Source: Hydractinia symbiolongicarpus (lineage: Eukaryota > Cnidaria > Hydrozoa > Anthoathecata > Hydractiniidae). From it: a stretch of DNA of 64,000 nt. Positions 23,843 to 37,317 of the stretch are shown in pieces. Under the pieces are notes generated by a model. It worked only from the letters and a program-made list of their open reading frames with translations, searched no databases and was not told the origin of the DNA. The stretch is taken from assembly GCF_029227915.1 (NCBI RefSeq), contig NC_079875.1, forward strand, positions 16,487,001-16,551,000, written 5' to 3'. Position 1 is the first letter of the stretch, and each line of letters begins with the position of its first letter. The position numbers and the translations under genes were made by a program.

Positions 23843-25360
23843 TTACTGTTCATCTTCTGAATCAGAAGAGGGAAATCCGTCAAAACGTTCGACTGCTGCT
23901 TTCCATTTATATATTTTTTCTTTGATAATTTGTCTTGTGTCTTGGAAAACAAACCTGCCCACCGATAAAAGTTTTTCACCCGTATCCGCAGAGGGTATAG
24001 ATTTATAATTGGGTTGCAGTTCCAATTCAAACTCTAAAAACGGTATCAAGCCGCGATTGGTGGCTTGAAAGTTCCCTTGAATTGTCAATTTATCTTTGCT
24101 TAGCTCTACTGTATGTGAAAAGCCAGTCCACGAGTGTGCTCTAACTAGTCTCTTTTGAGTTTTTCCTGTCACGGTGTCCACAACATCTCGCATTGTACCT
24201 TCAGTAAAGGTTATCTCCGCTTCGAAGAGTTGGTGAGCTTTTTCGATTTCTTTAAACGATAACGGTGTAATTCGCAGACAAAGAACGTGTTTTATTTCAA
24301 TACTCCTTGCGGTTTCGTATTGATCAAAATCAGGTATTAATTTAACATTGATCCTACATCGTAATGGCATTCTAAGATGTAATTTCTTGGCTTCGGTTGT
24401 TGGTTTAGTTAGAGCATTCGCGGTAAACGATTTAGATTGCGTTAAACGCCTGTGTCGTTTCGCGTAATTTATTCGTTTAATTAGATGACTTGGCAACGGC
24501 ATGGTCTTTTGATCAAAATATTGCTTAGAATCAATATCTGATTTAGTTCTCCTTCGTGTGTGTTTTGCATTTGCTACATCTTTTGATTCAACACAAGCTT
24601 CGCTTTTTGAACGTCCGGGACGTGTATGTACATCCGAAGGGCCGCACGAGTCACTATCCGACTCGTATATAAACACGTTGTCGTTTAAACTAACTTTTTT
24701 TTGTTTTTGTAGAACTACAAGCTCTTTCAATCCTATTTGCGAAGACTTCATGCTGGATTTTTTGGTTTCGCTTGAAAATGTATTACGTCTTGGGGTAAGA
24801 TTTGGGACTTTTAAATAGTCCTTGTTATCATCTTCATTTGACACCTCAGAGCTATCTTCATACTCATTGAGAACATTATCCATTGATTCATTTAGGCAAG
24901 TACTCGATTCATTGGACCCTGCATTTTTTTCGTGCTTTTCAATTATTTTATCATAGCATTCAACAGTTCCTAAAATAGGTTTTGAGGTCGAAGTCTCATT
25001 GGTTTCGCTTTTAATGTCCTGTTCCCCATTGCTCTCAAGCGTTACATCATTCCTATTTATTGATATCGTCTCGTGTTGAGCTGTGCTTGATTTGTTTTGC
25101 AGAGAGTCCATATCTGCAACCTTCGCCTCTTGATGAGACTTTATATTGTTGAGGCTAAGTGTAGTTCGTATGTTTATGCTTTCAATTTTTCGCTCCTCAC
25201 AACTTCTTGATTTTGTCAGAAGATTTCGTTTTATTGGCACAGGACCAATGGTTTTGTTACCATTATTTCTTGCATATTTTAATTCTTGGATTTCCCGTTT
25301 TTTCGTCGATAACTTTCGCGTACCTATAGACCTTAGTTCAGTGGAATATTGGTTCCCCAT
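23843..25360 (-). CDS. Unrecognised 505-residue protein, possibly N-myristoylated
   Basis: A single uninterrupted minus-strand exon. The open frame extends upstream to 25435 only through a TTG; the first ATG is at 25360, in a good context (CAAATGG), and an acceptor-like CTATTTAG ends at 25410, so I start there. The product begins MGNQYSTEL: Gly2 and Ser6 fit an N-myristoylation signal. Residues about 10-330 are polar, rich in Ser, Lys, Glu and Asn, probably disordered, with basic Ser patches (RRRTKSDID, RRLTQSKSF). Residues about 330-490 look folded, with alternating hydrophobics (RCRINVKLIPDF, LIPFLEFELELQP, LLSVGRFVFQDT) suggestive of a beta-sandwich, then the acidic tail SSDSEDEQ. I do not recognise the family. 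A membrane-tethered scaffold or signalling protein is a guess. Its length and evenness argue for a real gene. Confidence 0.72.
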   Translation of the reverse strand: MGNQYSTELRSIGTRKLSTKKREIQELKYARNNGNKTIGPVPIKRNLLTKSRSCEERKIESINIRTTLSLNNIKSHQEAKVADMDSLQNKSSTAQHETISINRNDVTLESNGEQDIKSETNETSTSKPILGTVECYDKIIEKHEKNAGSNESSTCLNESMDNVLNEYEDSSEVSNEDDNKDYLKVPNLTPRRNTFSSETKKSSMKSSQIGLKELVVLQKQKKVSLNDNVFIYESDSDSCGPSDVHTRPGRSKSEACVESKDVANAKHTRRRTKSDIDSKQYFDQKTMPLPSHLIKRINYAKRHRRLTQSKSFTANALTKPTTEAKKLHLRMPLRCRINVKLIPDFDQYETARSIEIKHVLCLRITPLSFKEIEKAHQLFEAEITFTEGTMRDVVDTVTGKTQKRLVRAHSWTGFSHTVELSKDKLTIQGNFQATNRGLIPFLEFELELQPNYKSIPSADTGEKLLSVGRFVFQDTRQIIKEKIYKWKAAVERFDGFPSSDSEDEQ

Positions 25361-25401
25361 TTGATGCAATCTGTTAGCTGCGTGCAGTCCGAAGCTTACG
25401 G

Positions 25402-25412
25402 GGATAACACTA
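25402..25412 (-). promoter_or_regulatory. Putative 3' splice site upstream of the start codon
   Basis: On the minus strand TTTCTATTTAG precedes the exon by about 50 bases before the ATG at 25360, consistent with a 5' UTR intron. Not tested. Confidence 0.3.
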
Positions 25413-28400
25413 AATAGAAATGATAAAATTTTCAAAATCCATGAAAGAAGAACGAATACACAAGCACTGCATAAGTAACTGCTACATCTTAATTATTATA
25501 ACAAAGTGATTTCCACTATTCAAGTCAGCATGCTGAGACCTACATCTAAACTAAACTAACTAAATTTTAACCACAAAGACGTTATGCTTCAGAAGATTAT
25601 TACAAAGAAGTTAGGAGGGGGAGCCAATAGGATTGAACGTCAAAAGAAGGCTGCTATTAAGAGTAATTTGCAAATAATACTTTATTGAAGCAAGATTTTC
25701 GGGAAATGCTTAGTTATGGAGAATAGCTAAGAGTACAAAAACCAACAAAGTTAAAAAAAAAAAAGATTAGAAGAAGTAACAGAATATCAAGGTGTAACTA
25801 TAATTTTTGGAAGTCTATAATATGCGCGTGAATCAAAGAAAATATAACACGCGAGAAAAGTTTCCACAATTTTTAGGATACCTAAACTTAGTAAAGGCAT
25901 CAATATGCCTACACCAATCCATAAAAAAACTGAACAAAACTTATGCTCTATAAAGAAGGTGAATAACAGAGCTTAGCCCTTCAGTACAGTTACGCCCATG
26001 ATTGACAGCTTTTCTAAGTTTATAGAATAGTATACTCTCTATATTGCAAACGATGCAACATAAGTCATTTTGAGTTGACGTAAACAGTAATACTTACTTC
26101 AAATGTAAAAGCAAACATCGAACAGAAATAAAATGACACTAAAAAAATAAACACTATATTTTTGCTCCTTGTTTTCCAATAGATGTTCATTTTTTGAACA
26201 GGTGCGAATATATCCATATCGAAAATACAAAAAATGAAAACTACAAATATTAATCTTTTAACTTTTTGCGATTCCGATATCTATGCATATTCATTTTTTT
26301 AAAACTTGGCAAATATAACGGAAATCTTAACGAAACATCTGCAACATACTTTTATACTTTAGCTAATCATCAACAATTATATTGCTATGGCAAATGAAAT
26401 ACGTTCAGAATTATATAAATCCATTCCATTGTTTCTCATAAAAAAACACAACCCATGGAATTGAAATATTTTTAATACGCCCTTGCAATAGGGATTCATT
26501 GTACAATAAGATTCTTCGATTCTTTCGCAACTGGTATAAGTAGCCGCTGCGCAGCGGCCCAAAAAAAATATTCGTTCGTGTTAATGGAGGCTTAAATCAT
26601 CCGTAGTGCTCCACAAGTGAGAAATTAGAAACGCTAACAGGAAATTTTGACTACCTAGATATTTAGACCCTTGTTTAAGTTCGTATTCGGGGCCAGATTA
26701 ATCCCAGATGCGCCGGCCGTCTACCAAAAACATTTAAACACTCCAAAAAAACATCGAAAAGTTTGACTACCACAGTACTTAAGTTAACCAAAGCTTTTAT
26801 AAGGAAGTATTAAGAAAGAAACTAAGAAAAACACAAAAAAACAAGGGACAGCTACACCATGTAAAATGTTTCTTATCTTACCTTATGTGACGGACACCAA
26901 TTGCGGAAACACAAAACTTCACAAATTTAAAGAACAATTGTTCCAAATCTTCCAGACTCCCAGCGAAAAATATCCTTGTTCGATCCCGCCATAAAATGTT
27001 TCGTCAAATTCACACGACGCGCAAACATTTTAAAATAAGATTGTTTATTTAACATTGTGTGTGAGGAGCACTCGATGGAATATTTTATCTTTTAAACTGC
27101 CTCTTTACCGCAATTAAAATTTCTGTTGACACAATGATATATTTTTACAAACACTTAAACAAAGCCTCTTATCTGTACTTTAGATACAAAGATAGACACT
27201 TATAAATATACATGCCTCTTACATACTAAATTCAGTAGGATATGAGATGTAAAGTTGGCCACTTAAAAAATATAAAAGTCTCTTGCATGCCAGAATCATA
27301 ACAATATTTCTACAAATCACAAACTTACTTTGCACATGTGGTCACTCCCCTAAAGCGTCGTCCTTGTAACTACTATAAAAAAGATATTATTAACTACTTA
27401 AATTTTTATTCCTATCCTTTTTTTAGCAACGGACCAGATCTTACTCTTATAGAAGAACTTAACTTGTACATCTTATCCCTATTTAGCTCTTCCAGTTTTT
27501 CATTAACTACGCAAACCCTTCGTCATATTACTCTAAAATACAAAACATCACGCGAAACGTAAGTTAACATAAAACAGAAAAAAAGCATGCCGAAACTCCT
27601 GCTTGCAGTTTTGCTTGAATTGTAGCTATTATATAAAGCTACCCTTAAGTTAGAGTTCATGCCCAGGGAGGTATGATCATTTTCCTGGTCACTACACGTT
27701 TATTTATCTGCTAGAAACGTCTGACAGAATGTAAATAACAAATTGTTCAACTTTCATGGCATATTCGTGTCATTAGTGAGTTTTTTATCCTGAGATTTTA
27801 CTTCTTTTTGCTTTGCGGCACCCCATCTCACGGCAGAAAAAAAAAATAACCAACAAGATTTGAGAAGATACACTGTTTTTTTTATCTTCCTGGTGAAGTA
27901 CCATAACAAATGCTAAAAGCTTCGAAGACAGATTTCTAACAAATGTGTAAAACTTGGATACTAATTAAACATAGACATCTTTAAGACTTTTTATGACGTC
28001 GCAACAAAAGTGCTGAGATAAGAAAGACCTTTTAGCGCCTTGCATACTATTTTAATCCGGACTAGGAAAAGATGTTGAATGTATTGAAAGTAAGGAGCTT
28101 AATCGTGATCAAAGAAACTAAATCTACATATTGCAAAATTTCCATATTGATCATAACACTTTTAACAATAAAATAATCTATACATTGCGTTACCATCACG
28201 GATGCAGTTTTTTAGAGGAGTTTAAAGGAAAACTAAATTCAGGCTTGTGTTATTATACAATGACAGATCGGAGTCGTCTACACAAATAGTCTACATACAT
28301 AGTTGTAGATGAAGAAGAATACACTACATTTTTCAGAAACAAACAAACCAACAAGCAAACAAACAAACAAATGAGCAGTATGTCCATCATGATTGAATTC

Positions 28401-31400
28401 CAATAACAAATACTGCTAGTTATTGTTTTTACCTTTATGTAATTATGCTATTTATATATCAGTCATAACAAGTGTTATCAGTCTAAAAAATGAACATATA
28501 ATAATCCGAAATGAAAAATATATTGCAAAAAATTATTCGCTGTTATGGACACAATCTTATATGTTAAAAGAACATTTCAAGTAATCAAATCTACTGTCGA
28601 GTTTTAAGTATCTATACCATTCAAGTGGTTTATACTTTGTAAATGCCCAGGCGTTAGCCATATTGGGTCTATCAAAGAACTTTAGCCCACCCACTAAGCT
28701 TCTCATAGCCACTCCCCCCGCCTAAAAAAAAACCCAGCCCGAAGAGGGTTACTATTAAAGAGTAATGTTTTTTAAAGGCCTCCTTTCATAGAGAATATTA
28801 AAGATGTAACTACTTCTACAATTAAATTTAATATTATATATTTAAGAAAACGAAAACAGATAATGTCGTATGTTATTGCAGTGCGTTTCATGCAAAAATA
28901 ATTTTTAAAGATGATATTTATTATAACTATATACAGAATCTCTATTGTGATTATTTTCTTTTAAACCAATTACCAGGTTTGATTACTAATTAACAGATTC
29001 AACTTTGAACAACTTTCAACAGACTCAACATCAACTTTGATGTGCTTCTTGATATTAAATGCATATTCTCAACACTCAATCCCCTCTTTTTTCCCCATTT
29101 ACGCATACGAAACGGGCAATATCCCAAGTTATCGACATATACGATAAGAATTATATAGCTGTCGGATTTAAAAACGACATGGGTATTTTTATTTTGCTAA
29201 TATCATTAATTAAACAATTAATAGTGTTTTGTTCACAGCTTGACAAAGATTTATTTACTCTCACAAACAAAATAATTTTAGAATAAAACTCATTCAATAC
29301 CGTTACGCAATAACATATGGTAATATAATCATCAAATGACAACAATCTTGTGTTGAGCTTCATCTTACATCCCTCCCACGATTATCCCCAGTCAAATGAT
29401 ATTGTTACGTACAAGATGAAGGTATTGTTATTAATCATCAAGTTGACAACAAAGAAACAAGGCTATGTCGTTAACATATCTGCTTGCCGTAATGTTTCAA
29501 TTAGGGCCTCCTCACTTTAAGTAGACATTTAAATTTCCTCTTTTGGCCCTGCCTTTCTCAATCTTGTGGAAATTATTACACGGTAGGGTCACATGTTTAA
29601 GACCGCTCCCACAAGCAATCATTTATGCTTTTAACAGCCTTATTAAGGTTCACGTATAAAGAAGGACTGGTTTTTTCATTATGGCTGCGTAGAATATGTA
29701 AGGCGATTCTTCTAGAGTACGAATTCTGAATTTTCACTTCCCATGGAATATAATAAAAAAGAAATATAAAATAGAATATAAAAAATTAAATGTCAAAATG
29801 AGACTATTTTAAGGGGGGTGTAACAACAGAGATTTTGGATTTCCTTAACTTTTGTATAAGTTTTGCTGTGTTCCTATATCAAAATGATAGTTCAAATTTT
29901 TCGGATAACAATTAGGTCAGCCTGAGCAGGAGTTTTCAGAAGGACTTTCTCATTTCTTAGCTAGCTAGCTAGCTAGCTATAACTTCTTGTAGAATCATAC
30001 CAGTCGCTGCAACAGTGATTTTAAAATGTTTTAATGAAATATGACTTTTCTAAAACATACATCTTGTTATCGTTTCCTCGTCAAAAAAAAACTTTCGGTG
30101 ATATCGGTATACTTTCCAGGCCCTAGTTTATTCTTCAGCTAAAAAGTGAAAGTACATTTATATCTTTAGGTGGTAAGTAATAAATTCACTACACTTATGA
30201 ATATATAAAGCAGGTTGTTTGGATGTCTATTGTCTATGGGTTTTAAAGTGTGTATAATTTTATCGCAACTTCACCTTTAGGGAAAAGGATGCAATTACTG
30301 CACGTCATTCTTTAAAACAAGCAGGGATTGAGAGTATTATATAAATGATAAAGATCTGACTTGAATCGTTTCATAGTCCTTGTAATCATATCACCATGGT
30401 AATACATGTCCATTCTTCACTGACTTCTTTAGTCATCAATATATCTCAAGCAAACTTTGCCAAAGGGGAGGGAAACTTGTTGCATTTTTACCCTTCTTTT
30501 GAAGTGAAGAACGTTATCAGTAATAGAAGAAGAACTAAATAAACTGACGACATACGACGACATTCACATCTAGCTGAAATTAAATCATATCAGCAAACTT
30601 TTAACAACTTAATTGAATTAACCAGAACTTTCCATATATTGTTAGTTACATCTTGCAGTTGTATCATGATGACAGTTGGTATTTTTTATAACCAACATTT
30701 TAAAAGCAACAAATAGTTCGAAATGCGAAGCAATTCGTGATCAACAGTCCAAAAGAAAAAAGCAAGAAATCTCTATGTTTTTTGTAGATAAATATCTATC
30801 TGCATATAATCATTGGTGCATTGGCCTGACTGAGGAATCAGATTCATGAAATTGATTTTAACAAGTACACAGTCAATAATTATCAGGAAGGCAATTGTTA
30901 ACTCTCCAGAAGAGAGAAACTCAAACAAAATTGAGCCTCAACGAACAAAATTAAAGTGAAAACAAAGGACATAGCAAACCCTGCATCATTTGAAGTTTAA
31001 TTTGTTCCACAACTAGAAAGCATGTTCAACGAAATGGGAAAAAACTGGATATGCATGCTCTCCACTTTAATTTCCAAGATAACTAGACAGCATTAAAAAA
31101 CCGTTTTCAATAATCTGTGAACTTTCAAAATTTGAATAGTGTTTCAGTTAATTTAGAGATCTTAGATTTCTAATTTTTTTCAGGCAGCCCAAACCATGGT
31201 GTGACCTCCTTTATCAATATATGAGCCCCTTTACTTTTTTAAAAAAATTCGTTGGCCTTGGTAAGAAGCTAGTATAGGCTTTCTTTATTACTAATGTACT
31301 TAAAAGACTGCAAATTAGTGTGGTCAACGTTATACTACAGCTATGCTATGGAAAAACATAAAACGAATTAGAATATTAAAAAGAAATGGTGCTTGTGTTT

Positions 31401-31861
31401 TGGGAGTGTTGTCTATTTTCTGTTTCTATTGACTCTTGCCTCATCCTAGGTAAGTAGCAAAAGTGCTGAATATTTATTTTGTGGTAAACGTAAATAAATA
31501 AATTCGCATTGTGACGTCATTTCTACCATAGGTTTCTTAATAAATATTAGTTTCAAATCTCACTTAACATACCTCTGTGTTCCCACGCTAGTCAATAGCT
31601 AATTTGTAAACCAATAAAAACTACCACCAAGCAAGTTTAAAGCAAAAAATAACATGCGAGTGAAGTTAATTTAGTGTTGCTTATTTTTGTAAACAATTCC
31701 AGCAAGACTTATTATTAGTTTCGGAAACAACAACAACTTAAAACAAGCATTTTAAACATACATCTATATTAAATTTCTTATTGTGTGTTTGTTAAACAAA
31801 AATGGTAACTGCAAGTAGCGACGGTATATGGACGTGGATGCTTCCACAAACTAATGACTAG

Positions 31862-32237
31862 TCTCTATCAGCCGTATTTTGATTAAAGTGGTAGAAAAAT
31901 CCTTACTTTGTGATAAGGATACACAAAATAGCAATGCCCAGGAGATGGGATACGGACTATAATCTGTGGCCTGTAATGTACTATATTACTCTATACAATA
32001 GGCTTGTTGGTGGATAATAACTTATATTATTATATTATATTCAAAAATTATAAGTTACTGAAAAAACCTTAAAAAACACTAACATGATCATATACATTTT
32101 CTTGATCAGCAGTTTAAGCTCTACACAATAGAGGCAACGTGGAAACACAGTTCTACTTTTTTTTGTGGATGGGTTGCTGACGTCATCAAAATTTTTATTC
32201 TGCCTCAGTGGATTTTTCCACGGGCTTTATCGACTGA
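31862..32237 (+). mobile_element. Helitron-like non-autonomous element
   Basis: Starts TCTCTATCAGCCGTA directly after a preceding unit's tail (hairpin CGTGGATGCTTCCAC, then AATGACTAG, ending 31861). Ends with GTGGATTTTTCCAC (about 32209-32222) followed by ATCGACTGA, a CTRR-type end. One copy of a 79-bp duplicated segment lies inside it at 32003-32081. Confidence 0.5.
32003..32081. repeat. 79-bp repeat copy 1 with internal hairpin
   Basis: Identical by eye to 32727-32805. Within it TAACTTATA and TATAAGTTA form an inverted pair around an AT-rich loop. Confidence 0.85.
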
Positions 32238-32726
32238 ACTGTTCAAGAGCAAGAGGCTTACTGTGTTCTACTCCATATTTATACCCCCCTGCTTGTGGTA
32301 TGGATCTATGACCTTAAGTAACAAGCTTAAGGCAGTTTAATGTTTTGGTTAAATTAATATAGTGTTGACTATTAGTCATAGGTCACCAACACATTTGTCT
32401 ATTTGTGACTCGAAGACGGTAGCAGCGGGTATCAACTTGCGAAAATCGCTACATGGCGTATACCATTGTCCTGTGAAAATGTAATTTAACAACATATTAT
32501 AGCCAGTCTAACACATACTTTATGATCAAATGGAAAAAAACTATTTGATATATCCTTTGCTTCGCACCGAAAAACTGTGATTTTGGTTTTCTTTTAAATA
32601 AATAAATTTCAGTAGACTTTCCGCATATCTTTTTTTAATACCATCAGAATGCACAAAATACTGTGAAATACTTAACAGGAGGGCTTTAACCCTGCATAAA
32701 GACTATGATATATGCCTAAGCATTTC

Positions 32727-32805
32727 CTTGTTGGTGGATAATAACTTATATTATTATATTATATTCAAAAATTATAAGTTACTGAAAAAACCTTAAAAAA
32801 CACTA
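32727..32805. repeat. 79-bp repeat copy 2 with internal hairpin
   Basis: Second, apparently identical copy in the same orientation, starting CTTGTTGGTGG and ending AAAAAACACTA. The flanks of the two copies differ, so the duplicated unit ends sharply. Confidence 0.85.
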
Positions 32806-33251
32806 GTATTTCTATGTCAAATTCCGGTTTTTAGATACGCACATTCAAACCCTACCCTTATACATTACACACGGGCGCTAAAAGGAAAGAAGCACCATAA
32901 CTATCATCTAAATTATTAGGAGCCATACTAATCTTGTTATACCGTAATCATTAAGAAACATGAATGAATTTCTTTGGATTCTTATTGATCCTTGGGGCCG
33001 TTTAAACCAGACCAAAGGTAAACAAAACGGGTTTGTCTCTTCGGAGGAAGTGAAACTCAATTTAGGTGCCACTTCACATTGACTAAAAAGAGTGAAACAG
33101 CTGTGAGGTTTCTATTTTTACCCATGAGTTAAATGCCGTCTTTGATCAGTGTACATGCTCGAATAATACGAACACCACCGAAATGAAATTCTTAGTAAAA
33201 CATCTTGTGAAGCGTCACACTTTTCATTGTGGCGTGGAATTTCACTTCACA

Positions 33252-33627
33252 TACCGTAATGCTTCGAATAAACGCCCCCTTCTATTAAACGCGCCCTCCA
33301 ATACACGCCCCTCCCCCGTAAGGGGAGTTTATGCGAGGCGATAGTAAAAGTATACTTACTTACTTACTTTTTTTCTGAATCTTAGGTTTAGTGTTGGAAA
33401 CTTAGCTTTTCGCTGTTGAAGTTCATTCTCTAAAACATGTGAATATCTTTTATTTTCTGTTGTGAAGATTTATATTATAGGTATCCTTAAAAACTACACA
33501 AGATACGAAGTGTAAAAAATTTAGTAAACGCCCCCTTCTTTTAAACACCCCCCTCGAATAGAAGACCCACCAAAAATGTCAAAAAATTTAATAAACGCCC
33601 CGGGCGTTTATTCGAAGCATTACAGTA
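33252..33627. mobile_element. MITE with TA flanks and GCTTCGAATAAACGCCC ends
   Basis: The left end CCGTAATGCTTCGAATAAAC (from 33254) is inverted at the right end (GTTTATTCGAAGCATTACAG, to 33625), bordered by TA on both sides (33252-33253, 33626-33627). TA duplication is the habit of Tc1/mariner-type elements. The interior repeats AAACGCCCCCTTC-like motifs (33281, 33526) and has no transposase. Confidence 0.75.
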
Positions 33628-36600
33628 GATTTCACTTCAGTCTGATGTAAGCGGACTGTAACAAAAAGAAAATTCACTATTTCCCTAGTAGTTAGGGGAG
33701 TGTTACTTTCGTAGAAATTTAGCTACAGTTGAAATATACATACCGTTCTGTTTTATCGCGTCCCAGTGTCGTCACCTAAAAACCTTTAACTAATTTTCAT
33801 GTAAAAATATTTTGTATGTGTGTGTGTGTGTGTCTAAGTTTGCGTGTTTGTCAGCGCAAAAGTATTTCTATTGTCTTTTATTGACTTTGGCTGAACAAGA
33901 AGTTATATTTACCGACTAAACCAAAATACTACACAACTTTTATCTTGTGCAAATATTAGTCAGGTTTAACAACAACCATAATAACAACTTCTTACTGTCC
34001 TTTTTTCCTTGTTATTGTATATTTTAAAGAACAACATCATTTAATCACAATAAACAAATGGCTAGACTCAGAGATTCAGCTACCTCGATATACACTAGTT
34101 TCATTTACCGTATTATAGTTTCAAGCCACAGTTGCATATTATGACGTCACTAATTGCGGCACTATATTTAAAGCCACGTTTTCTTTGATTTGTTGTTTTT
34201 ATAATCATGCTGTTCCAACTAGGAAAAAATAGAAGAACACGAATAAAAAGCACGAGAGTGGGTGATGAAATGTTTGTTCATCACAGGTGCATGTAACATT
34301 ACAGAATATCACAGGACAGACATGTTGTTAAGAGATTTTAACCTTTTACCGACTTGTAACACGACCAGCTGGCAGATTACTATGTCTTACATTTAATTAA
34401 CATTATCAGGAAGAAAGTATAACGCATTACACAGGTACTTGATAATCTTTTTAGCAGTTAATGCATATGACGAAACATGTTTTTAATCCAAAACTTATAT
34501 ATGTTGAATTTAAAATAAGGATTAATGTTCCTTATATCCTTAAAATTTTCAAAAAGTAAATAAACACGGACTAAAGGAAACTCAATAAACGCGGAAGATT
34601 TGTATCGAAACGCTTGATAAATATAGGTCTGAAAAACACACGATTTTATGAGGCCATGTTCTTTTAACTATCTTGGTAACCTAAACAAGGAGAATCACTG
34701 CTCAAATAACATATTTAACATCTAGTGCCAAGTGGCAAGTGTGTCAACTCAAATGTACATCTCTCTTGGATGCATATTTGACTTGGCACACGGTTTTAAT
34801 CGATGTCATTTGCTGGTCTCCAGAAAATAAGCCTACTTCTGCGTTAAACATGACGCTAGCTCTGCTGTATTTTTACGTAAAATTCTTTACCTAGTTTCTT
34901 ATTCCCCTGAACTTACCTTCCCGAAACTTTTTTAATAGCATTGGCTGCAGACATATCGTTATCGTTGGAAAGCAAGGGTTCCTTTAACATTTAATTAAAA
35001 CAACAAGAAAGTCGAAAAAAGAAATAACAAAAGAATAATTCATTGAGAAGATGAGGTGAGAATATGCTACGTTTATTTTTTTCGAAGGCAAAAAGACATT
35101 GTTTATAATGATGACTATCGCTATTTTGTTAGCTATGTTGTCAACTGTCTGGCGTCCAAACAAAGGCGAGTGCGCTTTGGTAACTTTATCTTTATTTGGT
35201 CCCGAGTATTTGATTATGCATTTTGGGGGCAAGGTGTGATTCTAGAGGGTAATTTTTACATAACTCGCATAAAAAAATGGTCTGATAATCCGATTTTTCC
35301 TTCCAAAGGAACTTGTTTTGCACAATTTAAAGTTTGATACTGATAACAATCAATATATTTATTGCGAGGCGACGTCTGCTAATCTGTAAACTAATTGAAT
35401 AAATTATAGAAAGGAAACCTGGATCAGAGTTTGTCTATAAAAGTTATCTGGCATCCTAGGAAAACAAAAACTTAGTGACTCTGAAAATGATAGCTTATGT
35501 TTGTAACTTAAAAGTACGCGTAGTAAATAAATTATAAAGAAGACCAGAGGTCAAAATTTTGTTGTCGTTTTTCACAGAAATGTTTTTGTTATTATCTGTT
35601 TTTACTCCAATGTTAAATAAAAAAAACTTAAAATTGTCCAAGTTATGACGTCATAGTTGCGTTAGACTTGCCGTATCTTACTCATAATACGTACCAGTAT
35701 AAGCCACAAAATAAGACCAGCAAAGGTAACAGGTGACCGGAAAATATGATATGTTGGCCCTGATGCATATTTATACATGAACTGATAATATACAAATAAC
35801 AGCAGAAAGACGAAAAGCACACCGCGTTTAGATATGTAATTTTATTAAAACAAATTTACATTTTAATTGACCTTTAGAATTTAATTGAGTACAATTTAGC
35901 TTGTTATATTGTGAAAAGCTCTGACGATACACTATGAACGCGGTGAACTTAAATGTAAACAGAAGTCAATACAAAGTCACCCAAAAAAATTAAAATGTCT
36001 GTGTGTGCAATCGAGTAGTAAGAAGTAATAAAAAATGTTAACTTACGATGTATACATTTTAGTTAAACAGCGGTTTCCGCCTAATTAGTCTACACGTTTA
36101 AGCTGAGCTATCGTATCCTAATTTATCGGTTTCCAAGATTGTCGATGACATTTTATAACTTAAAATGAAAGAATAAACGAAGAGACAATTGGCTATATCA
36201 AATCCTTGTTGTTGTGTTTTCGCCTTCCTTTATTGACCGGCTGAGGGGGGTCATTTTCAGCCGGTAAACAAGTTTTTGCAGTACGGTTCAAATCTCGCAC
36301 GCAGCTTCTCTTTCATGTTTTCTATTGTTTTCAAAAACCACGGCACGCATGGGCAAATTACTGCAGTGGTTCAAGTAGCACCGTAGTAACGAAATAATCG
36401 TTGTACCGGCCCTCTGCCTGTCCCGGGTCCCCTATAACCCGGGCAATGCCGTTTTTTTGCAAAATAGTTTAAGCATAGGTTTTAAAATTTATGCTTGCAA
36501 AGAAATATTTCAATGTGCATTTAATACAATTTTTTCCCATTTTTTTTTTTTTTTTTTTGCCACAACGCTTCTTATAGTATTATAGCTCAATAATAAAGCT

Positions 36601-36931
36601 CACTGCGTGGTAATACTATTTTGGCATCCTTCCCCAGGATCCTTTGGGCCCCAAAAAAGCGAAATGCCCTGGGAATTAAGTATTTTGAAGTACTTTATCC
36701 TCCAATTTTGTTTTGATCATTTAAGTTCTATTTTCTTTAACGATAATCTCTTTTTGTCTCTTATGCCCGTCTGACTTTTTTTAATTTCAGTTGCGCTATC
36801 TACACTTTCTATTTTTTACTTAAATTTGGATGTTAGAGATAGCGCAAGATATGGCCGTATGATTAAGCATTTCACACTAATGGGCGGTCGTTTAAGAGTG
36901 TTTTAGCGCTACCTATTTTCGAGTATTCGTC
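33628..36931. other. Gene-poor stretch with simple repeats
   Basis: A GT microsatellite lies near 33816-33833 and a T-run near 36540-36558. A GC-richer patch spans about 36290-36450. The ORF at 35056-35337 has no recognised motif and overlaps an antisense ORF. Nothing else seen. Confidence 0.45.
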
Positions 36932-37317
36932 TCTCTATAATAATAGCCGTCGTCTGTCTGTTTGTGCGTCAAAAGCGACTTGTATTAACCACGCACGAAA
37001 TTGCGCACAGCTCTATGAGCTTTTTGCTACGCTATTTAAAATTTTATTTTATTTTGTCTTTTACGTAGTTTCAAAAAAGTTGAATTTAAAAATTTTCTTA
37101 TACAAAATTCATGGTTAATTAACTTTTATTGTTCCTTTGATGCAGTTTCCTTGATGCGTTTTTTACACTGCTTCCGTGCCAATAAGTGTATATTTACTTC
37201 CAGGGACCATGACTACCGCAGTGTAAATTCTAACAGGCGCGCGAAATAATTTCATAACAGGTGCGTGAAATAACTACGTCGGCTAATTCCCGTGGATTGT
37301 TCCACAGGTTAACGACG
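36932..37317 (+). mobile_element. Helitron-like non-autonomous element
   Basis: Head TCTCTATAATAATAGCCGTC at 36932; tail TTCCCGTGGATTGTTCCACAG followed by GTTAACGACG near 37317 in which the terminal CTAG is lost. The interior (about 37080-37150) matches the degenerate copy near 13220-13280. Confidence 0.6.

Larger units (their letters stand above)
25436..33251. other. Long gene-poor stretch
   Basis: About 7.8 kb without a coding region I can support. Local items: a run of AAAC units near 28340-28372, a GCTAGCTA run near 29958-29980, a Helitron-like tail ending CTAG at 31861, and the repeats listed separately near 32 kb. The short ORFs (26377-26562, 27338-27562, 29059-29363) show no motif. 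Part of the left end could be upstream intron of the 23.8-25.4 kb gene. Confidence 0.5.

Noticed and set aside
35056-35337. 93-residue ORF
   Set aside because: No motif, overlaps an antisense ORF of similar length, no splice or polyA support.
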